DNA of 64,000 nt from Metopolophium dirhodum (GCF_019925205.1 NC_083561.1:19653217-19717216), one strand, 5' to 3'. Shown: positions 45,322 to 57,454, counted from the stretch's first letter. The notes: generated by a model not told the origin, from the letters alone. A program made the numbers and translations.

Positions 45322-46084
45322 AGTGAAACCTCGGTAAGACGGCATCGCATGGGATCATGGCATTTTTCCGTGTTAACAGGATTTCCGTCTTAACGGGGTT
45401 CAAAAAAATTAATTTAATTAAATTAAAGATTGCATATTTATTTTAAACCAGTTGATACATAATACATATATACAATTTATATTTTTAACTTCATTTTATA
45501 TTTATACTTATTTATTTATATTTATTTATTAAATATTTATTTTTAGCCAGTACCTATATATTAATAATATGTACGTAATTAAATTTTTTGAAAAAAATCG
45601 GTTATTAATTTTGGCTTTTTATTTTGTTCCACACACTCCTTGGCTCTCGAAGTCAAATCTAAAAACTCACTATTGGACACTGTGAGGGAAAATTTTTGTA
45701 GTTCTTCGAGGTTTAAATTACGAACGTAACGATATACGATTTGATACTGAACCAAGCAACTCAGATAATAATGTTGTATAGTGTATACATATCAATTTTA
45801 TTAGTTTTTAATGTCATCGTACGCGCTCTTATATCGATTATCTATGGATATCGACTATCGACAATACGAAAATAAATTTATTACACGAAAATCATGTTAT
45901 ATTTCTGTCTTAGCGAGGGTTTTCATTAACTTTCATTAAAAAAACGTGTCCGTTTCCGGCTTGGCGAGGTTTCCGTCTGAGCGGGATAAAATTATTATAT
46001 GTAATTTAAAACGGGACCAAAAAAATGTTCCGTAATACCGGGAATTCCGTCTTACCGAAGTTCTGTTTTAGTGAGGTATTACTG
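45322..46084. mobile_element. pogo/Tigger-like non-autonomous element
   Basis: The left end is CAGTGAAACCTCGGTAAGAC and the right end mirrors as CAGTAATACCTCACTAAAAC. Both carry CGGTAAGACGG inside. TA follows the right end; the left has TAACTG before the terminus. The theme of CTCGGTAAGACGG/CCGTCTTACCG is repeated internally (45370-45400, 45905-45985). No transposase. Confidence 0.65.
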
Positions 46085-47158
46085 TAATTAAAGAATAATA
46101 AAAAAATTTAAATGTCTATACTTCTTTAAATTTTGACCCTGCGTGGTAGTTTATGAGAAAAGTGTCTCATCTGAAAAAGAAACTTTTTGTCCACAGTTGT
46201 TCGGTTAAAAACATTACGTAAGGCTTTTGATCCAGATCACTAATAACAATTTATAATATTATAATAACAATATAACTAAATTAATAAAATATAGGTTTAT
46301 AGTCTCTAATATGTACTGCGATCAAGCTATGAGGTTAAGTGCTACTTGTTCTTGTTCGTAGTCCTAGATTTTCATCCAATTACTTGGGGACGTAAGGGAC
46401 ACCCAGGCTGAAACAGCATGTTGAAGAATAAACAGTAGTAAATATGACGGATATCATAATTTTTGAAATTTCAACGGTTAATGAAATTGTACTTTGGTGG
46501 TGTAGAACTGGATACAATGTAGGTTGATGTTGAAATGATGTGTAGTCACATGTTGAGTTAGCAGTCTAGTGTAAATCCTAAGTATTTCACATAGTTTGAC
46601 ACTATTTCACCCTTTCTGTAAATCGCAACTGATTTTATATTCCATTGGATGTCGAAGTTAGTAGGTTTTTACCATTCGCGCGTTATGTTTTGCCTTGCTT
46701 TTGTGTCACACTCGCTGGTCTCCAGAGTCTATGATATCGATTGGTTCGTCCAAGTTTTTTTTGTTTCTTAGTAGTTACGAGAAAGCCCGTTTTAGTACCT
46801 TGTATTTACCATTACAATATACGTACTATAAAAAGTGGATTGAAAAGAAATTCGATAAAGCACATTTTGGTTCCAATCCATGCATTTTGTTAATGCAAAT
46901 TTTAAATTTCACACAGTTAAAATAGTAAAACTCTTAGTTAGTCAAACATAATAATATTTACTTAAATCTGCATGAAAAATGAATTATTATAATTTTATAA
47001 CTTATTGTTAATAATATAATTTATAAAATATAATAATTTATGGTTCATTATGAAATATTATCGTTTAAAAATAATCACCAGGAAACTATTTTTATAATTT
47101 GGCTACTTTTGTTTTTGATTGAACTATACAATTTGATTTCGAAGCAATGGAAATATTT
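46085..47158. other. Intergenic or intronic DNA, nothing recognised
   Basis: A CpG-poor AT-rich stretch. 46140-46900 has slightly more complex composition and a 76-codon open frame (46695-46925, +) without family features. Confidence 0.4.
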
Positions 47159-47166
47159 ACAGTCAC

Positions 47167-47690
47167 CAAGGCCGGGCAAGTCAAATAATTTTTTTAACTC
47201 GTTAAGTTGAGTTAGTAAAGAAAAATGAAAGCTAAGTTCAAAGTTAAAAGTTACCTTTGTTTTTTAACTTGTAAGTTTCACAAGGTAATTATAAATTAAA
47301 AGGAACTTAAATTAATTAAAAATTACTTACTTTTTTCATATTATTAAATTACTTATAATACCTTTTTATAAAACTTACATAGTAATGTAATAATAGTACC
47401 TTTATTACCTTTATTACCTAAATTTGATATTTGCGATAACATAATATTATTATTTTGTTATTCATATAAAATCAATTATTACATTATGGAATTGTTTTGA
47501 ATCAGTAGTTTCAGGAAAACAATTTACTGAACGTGACAATACAATTAATTAATTTTTGATTTACTGCATAAAAAGTTAACTCGTCAAGTTATAAATTAGA
47601 TACTTCTAAAAAAAATGTAACTCGTTATGTACCTAAATTAGTTAAAAATAACTTAAATTTAACTTTTTGACTCGTTAATGCCCAGCCTTG
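47167..47690. mobile_element. hAT-like MITE, termini CAAGGCYGGGCA
   Basis: Starts CAAGGCCGGGCAAGTC and ends AATGCCCAGCCTTG. Flanks are ACAGTCAC (47159-47166) and ACAGTTAC (47691-47698), an 8-bp duplication with one change. The interior is rich in TTAACTCGTTAAG/AAGTTAAAAAG words, also present at 39480-39660 as a probable fragment of the same family. Confidence 0.82.
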
Positions 47691-47955
47691 ACAGTTACTG
47701 TAATCAAACCGATAAACATCTAAATATGACAAAGTCCCAAATTACATCTACATTTTTCTATATTGTTCTATAATTTGTTTTATAACTTTTTTAAGTTGAA
47801 ATGTGTATGATCTTGATAAAAATCACAAACATTCGACAATTATAATGTTATTATAGCTGTAATCAGAATCTGAGCATTTAAAAGAAAACATCCATGCAAA
47901 ATAATATTGTTATGTACCTATTACATATTATTAACAAATAATAAATAATACGTAC

Positions 47956-47967
47956 CTGCAACTTTTC
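47956..47967 (-). CDS. Candidate micro-exon, 12 nt
   Basis: TTTAATTTACAG | GAAAAGTTGCAG | GTACGTAT. It sits at the left end of duplication copy B, where copy A has the 30-nt exon; GAAAAG is common to both. Shared phase reads K-V-A. Confidence 0.4.
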
Positions 47968-48229
47968 CTGTAAATTAAAATATTAAATTAATTCAACGAT
48001 AGTAAAATAGATTATACTATCATAGAAATATTTATGTTTAAATCTAGATTTAGGTGGAAAAACGTCGTTCTGATTGTTATTAAATATCTGAAAGTTAAAA
48101 CTATATTAAGTAGACACGTACAACTACTGATAATATTATTCTAAACTTCTGAAGAATTACTTATATGGAATAATAAAAATGTATTTTCTTTAGAAAGACA
48201 TACACATAAGTTATACATTTATAATTAAA

Positions 48230-48612
48230 TATCATACATATTTCGAATATGTGAACGTTACAGTTTTTTGTTTGTCAATGGGGTGATAACTCAAGTGAAT
48301 ATTAATTTTATGAATTTTAAAATTAAAAATGTAATGATAATACCATCAGATTCCAAGATTTATACAAGCTATTATAGCTTCAAAACCAATGCGGAGTGAT
48401 AGACTCGAGACATACCTGCCAGAAACAGTTCTTATAACTGTCAAAAAAATATTGAACAAACATTTTCTTATTCCATATTGTATTAAGTTTATAATTTTAA
48501 AGTTCACAATAAGGTACCATAATTAGATACCATGGACAAACAGAGAGTCAACAAATCAATTAATTTCTATGTAACGTGTCTAAAGATAATCATTTAAATT
48601 AATATAATATGC
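48230..48612. repeat. Segmental duplication copy B, left piece
   Basis: Aligns with 37290-38055 minus the MITE there. Its right continuation resumes at 52290 after a LINE, a tandem repeat and other insertions. Confidence 0.75.
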
Positions 48613-48801
48613 TTTTAGTATAATCATATTTTATTAAAATTTCATTATGTATTTAAGTATTTACACAAAAATTTAATATTCAGATAAAACTACATAACTA
48701 ACAAATATAATGTAAATATATAATACTGTAAAAACAACTTATCCCATAACTATATAATCTTAATTTATAACTTAATTATCCATTAATAATAATGTAACTA
48801 A

Positions 48802-50810
48802 ATGGAATTTTAAAGGAAAAATACTCAATTTTATAAATAACTTCCTAGCAGACAGAACCTTCGAGGTTAAATTCAGACATACCCTATCATCAACATTCAG
48901 AACAGAAAATGGATTGACTCAAGGATCCTCATTAAGTGTAACCCTTTTTTTAATAGCCATCAACGATATTAACAAATACATAAAACCTCCTGTGAAAACT
49001 ATATTATACGCCGATGACTGTAGCCTGTATCTCTCAGGATCGTTTGACATCAAAACTACCAGCTCTCTCATACAAAAATCAATCGACAACATCAGCCGAT
49101 GGTCCACAGAAACAGGATTCATTTTCTCCCCCTCAAAATACCAATCCATTTTATTCAATCGACAGAAGGAAACCCAAGTTCCCGATATAAAAATGCAAGG
49201 AAACACTCTCCCTAACACAAGAAGTCTCCGCCTTCTAGGATTAACTTTCGATCACAAACTCAACTGGAAAGAACACATAAAAAAACTGAAAGCAACGTCA
49301 TCCAAAAAACTAAATATAATCAAATCCGTGTGCCACTTTAAATGGGGCGCTGACCGCAAAACACTCTTAATTCTATACAACTCTTTGATACAATCGACAT
49401 TGGACTACGGATCAATCATTTACAGCCTCACCAACCAAAATACCCTAAAAACACTCAACATCGTACAAAACGCCGGCATCAGGATGTCCATCGGAGCTTT
49501 CAAATCAAGTCCGGTCGACAGTATGATGTGCGAAGCCCACTGCCTACCATTTTATATCAGACAAAAGTACCTAATTACAAAGTTCGCAGCCAAAAAGATG
49601 TCTACTCCCCAAACTGGCATAATAAGGACAATCTCAAACCCCTATCACGAACACCTCCTGAAACCTCTTTATATAAAGCTCCACGACATCCTTGAAGAGA
49701 TATCCTTCAACATCAGCAACATAAAACCTAAAGAAACTTTCTCAACAATCCCTCCATGGAACACGAACCACATTGAAGCCAATACAGAACTCATCAAATT
49801 CAACAAACATGACACACTTCATAGTCTGATCATCAATACGTTCTACGAAATAATAAACACCGAATTCAAAAATTACTACCACGTCTATACAGACGCCTCC
49901 AAAACAACATACGAAACCGGTTTCGCCATTACCCACAGGGATGAAAATAGTCTCCATAAATTAGACCCCTTCTTCAGCATATACACAGCTGAAACTTTCG
50001 CCATACTCGAAACTACATTAACCGCACTCTCCTCAAACCACGATAAAGTCCTCATCATAAGTGATTCTATGAGTGCAGTCACCTCAATAGCCAACGTTCA
50101 TACAAAATGCAACCTCGCCCAAAGCATTCAAAACGTTATCCACTCAACCGACAAATCCATCAAACTCATGTGGGTTCCATCTCACATTGGCATCCCCGGC
50201 AATGAACTCTCCGACGAACTGGCGATGAAAGCGGCTAGCTCCCCGGACACTAAAATATACCCGCATGTAACATACGACGATGCAATCCGAGCCCTCAAAT
50301 CGAAATTGTATAGTCTCTGGCAGAATCAATGGGAAAAACAAACCAACCAAAACAATAAATTTAGACATATAAAACCATCAACTATAAAATGGCCGGACCC
50401 ACCTGTCAAGCTTACACGACATGAAGAGACCATGGTTACCAGAGTACGTATTGGACATACTAGAATCATACACTCCTACCTTATGCGTAAGGAGCTCAAA
50501 CCCATGTGCGAAACATGCAACAGTGAACTCACCGTTCATCACATATTCTTAGAATGTCCCATTTACCAAAACGCCAGAACAAAATCGAACATAAACACCA
50601 CCTCACTCAAAGACGCACTCGGACCAGGACAAGAAAAAAACATTACAAACTTCATCAAGATGGCCCACCTCACCACGAACATATAAAGCAATGGATCAAC
50701 GACGCCACATCATAACCATTAACTTTTAAACTGTATTTATAAATTATTAATGTAAAAAACCAAATTGTAGTAAACTTTGTATTTGAAGCCTTAAATTAAA
50801 TAAAAAAAAA
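48802..50810 (+). mobile_element. 5'-truncated LINE with RNase H (I/LOA/R1-like group)
   Basis: Coding sequence begins abruptly inside the RT (about 48802) and ends with a stop at 50686. A 3' UTR and an A-rich tail (50800-50815) follow. Strand, truncation from the 5' side and the A-rich end fit target-primed reverse transcription. A target duplication was not identified. Confidence 0.88.
48914..50686 (+). CDS. LINE reverse transcriptase (C-terminal half) with RNase H domain
   Basis: 590 codons are open; the frame extends upstream to about 48802 without a methionine, so the start is artificial. GLTQGSSLSVTLFLIAINDI, then the catalytic ILYADDCSLYL (about residue 32-36), thumb-region blocks and an RNase H domain follow. 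Its four acidic positions are YTDAS (about 326), AETFA (about 360), ISDSM (about 383) and NELSDELA (about 433). A C-terminal CETCNSELTVHHIFLECP motif (about 533-550) is the usual His/Cys end of this LINE group. The frame is uninterrupted, so the copy is fairly young despite lacking its 5' half (ORF1, endonuclease, palm start). Confidence 0.93.
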   Translation: MTQGSSLSVTLFLIAINDINKYIKPPVKTILYADDCSLYLSGSFDIKTTSSLIQKSIDNISRWSTETGFIFSPSKYQSILFNRQKETQVPDIKMQGNTLPNTRSLRLLGLTFDHKLNWKEHIKKLKATSSKKLNIIKSVCHFKWGADRKTLLILYNSLIQSTLDYGSIIYSLTNQNTLKTLNIVQNAGIRMSIGAFKSSPVDSMMCEAHCLPFYIRQKYLITKFAAKKMSTPQTGIIRTISNPYHEHLLKPLYIKLHDILEEISFNISNIKPKETFSTIPPWNTNHIEANTELIKFNKHDTLHSLIINTFYEIINTEFKNYYHVYTDASKTTYETGFAITHRDENSLHKLDPFFSIYTAETFAILETTLTALSSNHDKVLIISDSMSAVTSIANVHTKCNLAQSIQNVIHSTDKSIKLMWVPSHIGIPGNELSDELAMKAASSPDTKIYPHVTYDDAIRALKSKLYSLWQNQWEKQTNQNNKFRHIKPSTIKWPDPPVKLTRHEETMVTRVRIGHTRIIHSYLMRKELKPMCETCNSELTVHHIFLECPIYQNARTKSNINTTSLKDALGPGQEKNITNFIKMAHLTTNI

Positions 50811-51201
50811 AATAAATAATATAGTCTTATATATTTAAATAAACTTATAGAATGAATACACGAAAACAAACATACTTGGCTGTTAAGACTCAATTGCAAT
50901 TAAAATATATTACAGAATATAAAATAATATAAAGTAACCATACATTCCTTAACGATTAGATCATTATTTAAAGATAACAGTACATCTCCACAATAGGCGA
51001 TTAACATTACGATACGGACACACACTAAAATATGCCCATATTTGGGCATAAAGAAAGAATAAAGATAATAGAATATTACGCAACACCAATACATCATTAC
51101 GCAACCCGCTTTCTGTCACATTGAAAAACAGCATATTATAATATTTAAACCTACATATGAGCACTGCACGACATTCAGTCAAACAACCAAATATCAGTGC
51201 C

Positions 51202-51600
51202 TTAAAGAGAGATTAACCTAAAGTACATACGCATTCACCAATACACAATATAAATAAACGAATAAACTAATAAGCCACGTCTTAGGCGCTGTCTGATGTT
51301 TCATTATCCATTCTGGATCTTGAACCATCAGAGTATACTTGCAGTTAATGCATCTCGAGTCTTCATGCGGGCAGGATTTATCCTGATACTCCGACTCCAT
51401 CCCTCTTAAAGAGAGATTAACCTCAAGTACATAAGGATTTATCTTAGCCACTGCCTAATGTCTCATTGTCAAGTCTAGACATTGGATCATTAGAATATAC
51501 TTGCAGTTAATGTATCTCGAGTCTTGAAACGGGAAGAATTTATCCTGATACTCTGACTCCACTCCTCTTAAAGACAGATTAACCTCAAGTATATAACCAA
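51202..51600 (-). repeat. Tandem repeat of a coding-like 165-205-bp unit
   Basis: CTTAAAGAGAGATTAACCTCAAGTA-type sequence occurs at about 51202, 51408 and 51567. Between them two units share the minus-strand reading LEVNLSLRG(M/V)ESEYQDK, a DSR(C/Y)INCKY core and LM(V/I)Q. One unit keeps CPHEDSRCINC, the other reads FPFQDSRYINC. A stop interrupts the link between units. Amino-acid similarity despite nucleotide differences suggests a duplicated exon or an ORF fragment; the family is unknown. Confidence 0.65.
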
Positions 51601-52285
51601 ACAAAAATAAACACGTCTGAATAAAATACGTAAACCAATGATATTACGAATAAGCGAATATACGTTCATAAATTTATGAAGACACTCGTATGTCATATGA
51701 AATGTTGCTTGCAATAATATGCATATAAAAACACTAACAAATATTATAATCTAAAACATTCTTAATCCTTCCAAAACGTCAAATCCAATATATCCTTACA
51801 AAAAAAAACCATACAGGTGGTATTCAATCATAAATACAAAGAGTCGACAGTGTATAAGCAAAATATGAACTTATAACTGATATAAGATATTGTAATATAA
51901 GTCGTAAAATAATAGTAACGTCGATCCACACCAATCGGAGATGTATCCATTCTAACAAAGAATCAACGAGTACTTTTCACAGCTATACGAGGTAAGTGAA
52001 CACACATATATTTTACACTCTAAGACAAATTGTCGATTCCGTACTCAACTAGGTAATAATATTCAGTAGTAGAAATAAAAAATAATGTAATATAAGTGCG
52101 ATAATATGTGACCATCTTAATTTATCATACCCTTTGTAATTTTCCACCTTACTCCGCACTTCCCCGAATAGTGAATACCCATCACTCTATTATTTTTATC
52201 TCACTACATAACCACAACCACAGGCTAATGACCTAACCATTTAAGTCTTTATTCTCGAAAAAAAAAAATAATTATTATTATATTA
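51601..52285. other. AT-rich interval, nothing recognised
   Basis: No coding blocks. A plus-strand 9-nt micro-exon look-alike at 51983-51991 (CACAG..GTAAGT) is kept as a negative control for the splice-signal argument. Confidence 0.4.
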
Positions 52286-52289
52286 ATTA

Positions 52290-52650
52290 TTATAAGCCTT
52301 CAAAAACACTATACTGTGATATATTTCAGTACCTGTTGAGTTTAAACACATGTTTGAATTTTAATTGCTTCGCATTTGGAATTTTGATGATTTAAATGCG
52401 TTTCAAAATAAATAAGAACCAGCTACAAGAACTGGTAGTTCTAACTTTGCCAATCTTGGCGCAATATATAGCGCTGATATCTTATATATGTTAACACATT
52501 CAATTAATATTCAAGAACAGTTATTGTACAGACATCAATATATGGTAATTTCAGGAGAAAGGAAGGTAAAAAAATAACAATACTAATAAGATACATACCA
52601 ATGCGGTCTGCAAAAAATATATATTATATATCGTTAAAGTTATTAATAAT
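52290..52650. repeat. Segmental duplication copy B, right piece
   Basis: Aligns with 38245-38615: CAAAAACACTATACTGTGATA, AAACACATGTTTGAATTTT, TCTAACTTTGCCAATCTTGGC and the micro-exon with its TTTTTTGCAG acceptor. Confidence 0.8.
52599..52607 (-). CDS. Candidate micro-exon, 9 nt
   Basis: TTTTTTGCAG | ACCGCATTG | GTATGTAT, the duplicate of the 12-nt exon at 38572-38583. Confidence 0.45.
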
Positions 52651-52724
52651 ACAATAAGATATAACATGAACATTTTAGTGGACAATTTTTGAAAAGTTGT
52701 GTAGAAATAAAAATACTGACTACC

Positions 52725-54179
52725 CAGTGGCGGAACTACATGTGATTGAAGGCGGGATTTTCCGCGGGCCTCATCGTGAAAGGGGCCTCGGCGCCTCGCA
52801 GCAAAATGTACTTTTTAAAAAAAATTTTGGTTCAAGTAAATAAAATCATTGAATACTGAAATAATACTAAGTATACTGATAGCGGATAACCATACACCAT
52901 AGTACCATACTCAGTATTTAGTAGGTAGGTACTATTAATAATTAATGTGAATAATAATATTAAACGAGTATAATAATATTGTCATGTCTTATCGCGATAT
53001 GCGGGCATGCGGCGGCGATACGCGGTAACTCAGAGTGGGGCCTATAATAGCTGGTATACTAAATTATAGAAATAGATTATTATATACTACGGTCTACGGC
53101 CCACGAAATAAATTATTTTTTTAATTTTATTCTGATTTTAATATGAGAGTGGTGTTATTGGGTGTTTGACGGTGTTTGGTGTCAGAAACAACATCCAAGT
53201 TCATTAGGTCGGTAAGTAGTGTTACAATTATTTTGCATTGAAAGACAACATTAAATTGTGATTCGTATACAATCATTGAATCATTGTGGTCATTGGTGTT
53301 ACGTAAATACTAGAAATTTAATATTAATAATTATTAAAACTAATGGTTTTGAACATATTTATATATTTCATCTACATAATATATTAAATTTTAAAGAAAA
53401 TTAAATAACCTTATAATTTAAAATTTGATGATAAGTAGTTGGTACAATCACGTGAGTTGCCATATTACTTTTCTTAAATATATCGTGAACGCGAAATCCC
53501 ATATCGAGTATCGACAATCTTATTATTATACCGTGTTCGCAAATCGTCACGTTATATTATTATATATTAATATTGTCCTGAACGCGATTGTCACTTATTA
53601 TTATAATAATATATTATACATTTTGTTCATATTTTTAATGGCGCCATGGAGGCTTTATTTAAGTGTCTGTTTGCTTCTGAACTTAAGTCTTGTAACAGCG
53701 TTGTTGATATGACTAAATTACTAATAATTGAAAATAATAATTTTATTACTAGTTTCCTTGACTTATTAACGGCATTTTACTTGTTCCTTACATTACCGGT
53801 TACTGTGGCGAGTGCAGAAAGGACATTCTCAAAACTTAAACTAATTAAAAATTATTTAAGAAGCACAATGTCCCAAACACGGCTTAGTGGTCTTGCGATG
53901 ATTTCGATAGAAAATGAGCGTGCTAAAAAATTGGACTTATCGTTATTGGTGAAGACGTTTGCTCAAGACCGTAGCAGAAAAAAATCATTATCAATGTAAA
54001 TAAAATATTATTATTACTGTTTCCGAAATTATAGTTAAATAAATTATTAATTTACTATAAATATATTTTTTTTTATTGCATACAAATAAACAGCCAAATG
54101 TTTAGAAATTTAAATTACAGATATAGGGCCTCCAAAAATATTGTATCCACGGGCCTCAATGATCGTAGTTCCGCCACTG
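52725..54179 (+). mobile_element. Complete hAT element, internally deleted, 8-bp TSD
   Basis: The termini are CAGTGGCGGAACTAC and its exact mirror. The flanks TGACTACC (52717-52724 and 54180-54187) are a perfect 8-bp duplication. At 1455 bp it keeps only the C-terminal end of the transposase (53646-53999), so it depends on a helper copy. It sits just right of the duplicated segment with the 9-nt exon. Confidence 0.95.
53646..53999 (+). pseudogene. C-terminal hAT dimerisation domain (ZMYM1-like transposase remnant)
   Basis: The 117-codon frame contains LPVTVASAERTFSKLKLIKN, then LRSTMSQTRLSGLAMISIEN. This is the conserved hAT C-terminal region with E in ASAERTFS as the third catalytic acid. 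The zinc finger, DUF4371-like middle and first catalytic residues are missing, consistent with an internal deletion of an autonomous ZMYM1-like hAT element. The frame ends in TAA at 53997-53999. Confidence 0.88.
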
Positions 54180-54567
54180 TGACTACCTATGTAATATTAG
54201 GTACTATGTACATAATATTAAATATGAGTATATGTTTAACAATTAATATCCTTATTATTTCGTATGCTTCATATTTAATTTTTAGTTTATGGAATCCACC
54301 TTAGGTTCTATTCGAATACAGAAGCACAAAGAATACTAGTAATTGAAACTTTCATTTTCAACGAGACATCTTAGGAAAACAACTTCTCGTAATTCAATTA
54401 AAACTTAATGAACAACATTTCTCTAATATTTCTGATCTTCAATGTCTATATTTATACAAGAATTGCCATTGAAGCTAATTGACGAAATAATTAATATCAT
54501 ACATTCAATTATTATCCTAATAATAAAATAATACAATTCAATAAAATAAAAACAATAATATACGTAC

Positions 54568-54576
54568 TAATATTAT
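54568..54576 (-). CDS. Candidate micro-exon, 9 nt
   Basis: TTTTTTTCTAG | ATAATATTA | GTACGTAT. Sequence around the donor resembles that of the 21-nt exon at 57455-57475 (ATTA|GTACGTAT). Confidence 0.35.
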
Positions 54577-54923
54577 CTAGAAAAAAATATAATAATTATT
54601 AATAAGTTACTGCGAATCATTATCGTAAGTTGGACGTATAATCTGCATTGTTAGTTTTTATAGGCTATTTGTATTATATGAATTTAAAAAAAAACATACT
54701 TGAAATGAACACAAAATAAAGGACTAAGATTTTATTGTCACGACTTAAATGAAATAGTTAAAAATAATGACAAAAGTACTACGGGGATGATAGTTCTCAT
54801 TTAAATTGAATTCTGTTTTGAATAATTATTTGGATGACAATTATTGTAAAAATAAGAGTAATTGATAAAATATTATACGAGCAACTTATTACGCAATGCA
54901 ATAAAAACACAAATATTACGTAC

Positions 54924-54935
54924 TATGTAAATCAA
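54924..54935 (-). CDS. Candidate micro-exon, 12 nt
   Basis: A long T run ending TTTAG, then TTGATTTACATA and donor GTACGTAA. Shared phase reads D-L-H. Confidence 0.4.
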
Positions 54936-55626
54936 CTAAAAAAAAAAAAATACAAATAGAGTTATATTTGTGGTTAATTATTATATTAATAATTTGCTTA
55001 AAAATAATTAAACATGTTTTGAAAAATAAATTAAATATATTTAAGTTACTATAATAATCATCAATAAAACGTTAGAAATAACGTTATTTAGTGGTCAACA
55101 TAATAATAATTTACAATATACAACATTACAACCACAAATATATATTATTGTGATTTTATCGGGATTTAGTTCATAGTATTTATTAGTATAAATTACTATA
55201 TATTTATATAAGTAGATCCGTATTTTCATCAATGTGAATATAGGTGTGTAGTATAAATACTAAATATCTTAAAATTAATCGAAATATTTTTAAAAGGTAA
55301 CTGTGTAAAGTAAATTATAATACACCATATACTTAGTGGCTGAATGTTTCATGTCCCAATAAATAATATTTTTGGAATTAGGTACATCAAAATAACTAAA
55401 ATTATTATTTTCCATTTAAATATGTAATTTCATCAAAATTTCAACTGAAAATGCTTTTGTATTTTTGATGTTTTTAAGTTTCTTTAATAAGAACATCCAT
55501 CGTAAATTGTAGACAGCTGTCGATATAACTTTATAATATATTATATGTACCTACTTAGTTCCTACATAATATGGGATTTTTATATAGATATTAATAATTA
55601 ATATAGGTCAGACCACCGAAACTATA

Positions 55627-55887
55627 TTGGTATGTATATTGAAGCGACAGTATTTTGCGCGTGCCGATACAGATCCGTTCGAAGACATATTTGTTGTAAG
55701 TGAGCAAGCGACGACTGTACAGGCTAAGTGTATTTTTGATACCAATAAAAATATTGCAACAAAAACTATATCTTTTAATATTATTGCAATCGTTAGTAGT
55801 ACCACGTTTATTATGAATGCGCCGGATTATGATTTCATGATGATTATGAGGTCTTACGACTTTACGGAGATATTAATATCAAAATAG
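55627..55887 (+). other. Unassigned 86-codon open frame
   Basis: RADTDPFEDIFVVSEQATTV followed by AKCIFDTNKNIATK reads like protein sequence and is more GC-balanced than its flanks. I recognise no family. It may be a fragment of a transposon ORF. Confidence 0.3.
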
Positions 55888-55889
55888 TT

Positions 55890-57450
55890 TAAAAGACCTA
55901 AAAGTAACGGACATAAAAATGAATGCAATCGTACATCAACATAATTTAATCGATTTTGGATGATAATCATTACCTACTTATTAGCGATGGGAAGGCGTCG
56001 ACGTGTCGTACGTTTAAGTCCTACATGGTACAACCTAACCTAACTCAGTGTGTGTGATATGACATTTATGAGAAACATATTACATCGTAGAACAGAAAAT
56101 ATTAAAATTGGAAATAACATTACCATTTGCCGAGAAAATTATTAAGAAATTTTCATAATTTTGACGAATTATAACTTAAAAATGTTAGGTAAATAATATA
56201 CTTAAAAAAAGTAATTATTTTCGATTTGTTTAATAATTCTAGTAAAAACTTATTATGAAGAACACTTTTTTTAAAATTTTAGATCTTTTTAATGAGCAAA
56301 ACATTCTGTATCATACATAAACAAAAAGTTGTGCAACAAAATGTCTATGATTGCAAAAAATGAGCCAAAATATTTTAAAATATATAATAATATCTAGAAA
56401 ATTTCAATATAAACATTTGGTCAAAAATACAAGTTTATATTATGGTATATGTAACTGGTTATTATTAATTACATAAGGGTGAAACAAAAAATCAATTTTA
56501 AATCAAAATCTAGTTTTTTGTAAAAAATCTCAATTTGCTTAATTGTTTTATATTTTTACCGATTATTTTAAAAAATAGCAGGAAGGTTTAGTATTTTGTA
56601 CGACCCAATGTTCCAACAAAATCAATTTTTTTTCTTAAGAAAGATCAGATTTTAATAGAAACTAGCCGGAAATTTGAAAAATTTAAATTGTTTTACTTTA
56701 AATAAGGTTATGTTAGGTTAGGTGTATACAAAAACACAAACACAAACATACATATCACTATTTAAGCAACATTTTCATCGATCCTATCAGAATCCAAAAA
56801 TGTATTTTGTTCTATTACAATTAAATACTAGCTGATTAAGAGAACATTTAAATTGTTTTTATTTTATTTTAAAATTAACATATGCGTTCAAAAATAATAT
56901 ACCCATTCAGATTAACTAATCAATGATGATAGGTACACTAATACTTACTATTGTACCTACACATAGTAAATAGTATTTGAAATTTGGTGGCTGTAGATCA
57001 GGTTTATATGTACTTGATACTTTTATGATCTTTTAAATTATCGTAATGAAATCATTAGTTTTGCGGTGCTATGGAAATTCTAGGGGGGCTTAGCACCCCC
57101 AGCCCACTCCTATTTGCGCCTATGTACCTACAAGAGCTGAGGATCTTAGCAGTGTAAACAAATAGGTATGCTGAAATCTATTACAATTTAAAGATGACTA
57201 GTTCGTAACTTATGACATATTCAGAAAATTAACTTAGATCTTAAATAATGTATACAGAATATTATTTACTTAATATAGAGTAAATAAGTACCTATAGTCA
57301 GTAATTTGGATAACAAAGTACAAACTAGTAGCAATCAAGTGTACATTTAATTTAAATTTGTTAATCAATTTACTATAAGTGTAATAACCTGTCTAATTAT
57401 TTAATAAATAAATTAATAAAACTGCATGAAAAAAAAATAAATGAAAATAC
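55890..57450. other. AT-rich interval with one GC-rich transposon end
   Basis: Mostly featureless. 57070-57123 (CTAGGGGGGCTTAGCACCCCC..TTTGCGCCTATG) looks like a hAT-type end with terminus CATAGGCGCAAATAGG in mirror; a diverged relative lies at 62940-62995. Confidence 0.45.
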
Positions 57451-57454
57451 GTAC

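Noticed and set aside
48413..48434. Minus-strand 22-nt candidate exon with TTTTTTTGACAG acceptor and GTATGTCT donor
   Set aside because: Length is not divisible by three and copy A of the duplication lacks the donor.
51983..51991. Plus-strand 9-nt micro-exon look-alike (TTTTCACAG, CTATACGAG, GTAAGTGA)
   Set aside because: It is isolated on the opposite strand with no in-phase partners. It shows that a single well-formed 9-nt pair can occur by chance and lowers my confidence in the shortest minus-strand exons.
56944..56951. Minus-strand 8-nt pair (GTGTAG, GTACAATA, GTAAGTAT)
   Set aside because: Wrong length for the common phase and a poor pyrimidine tract.
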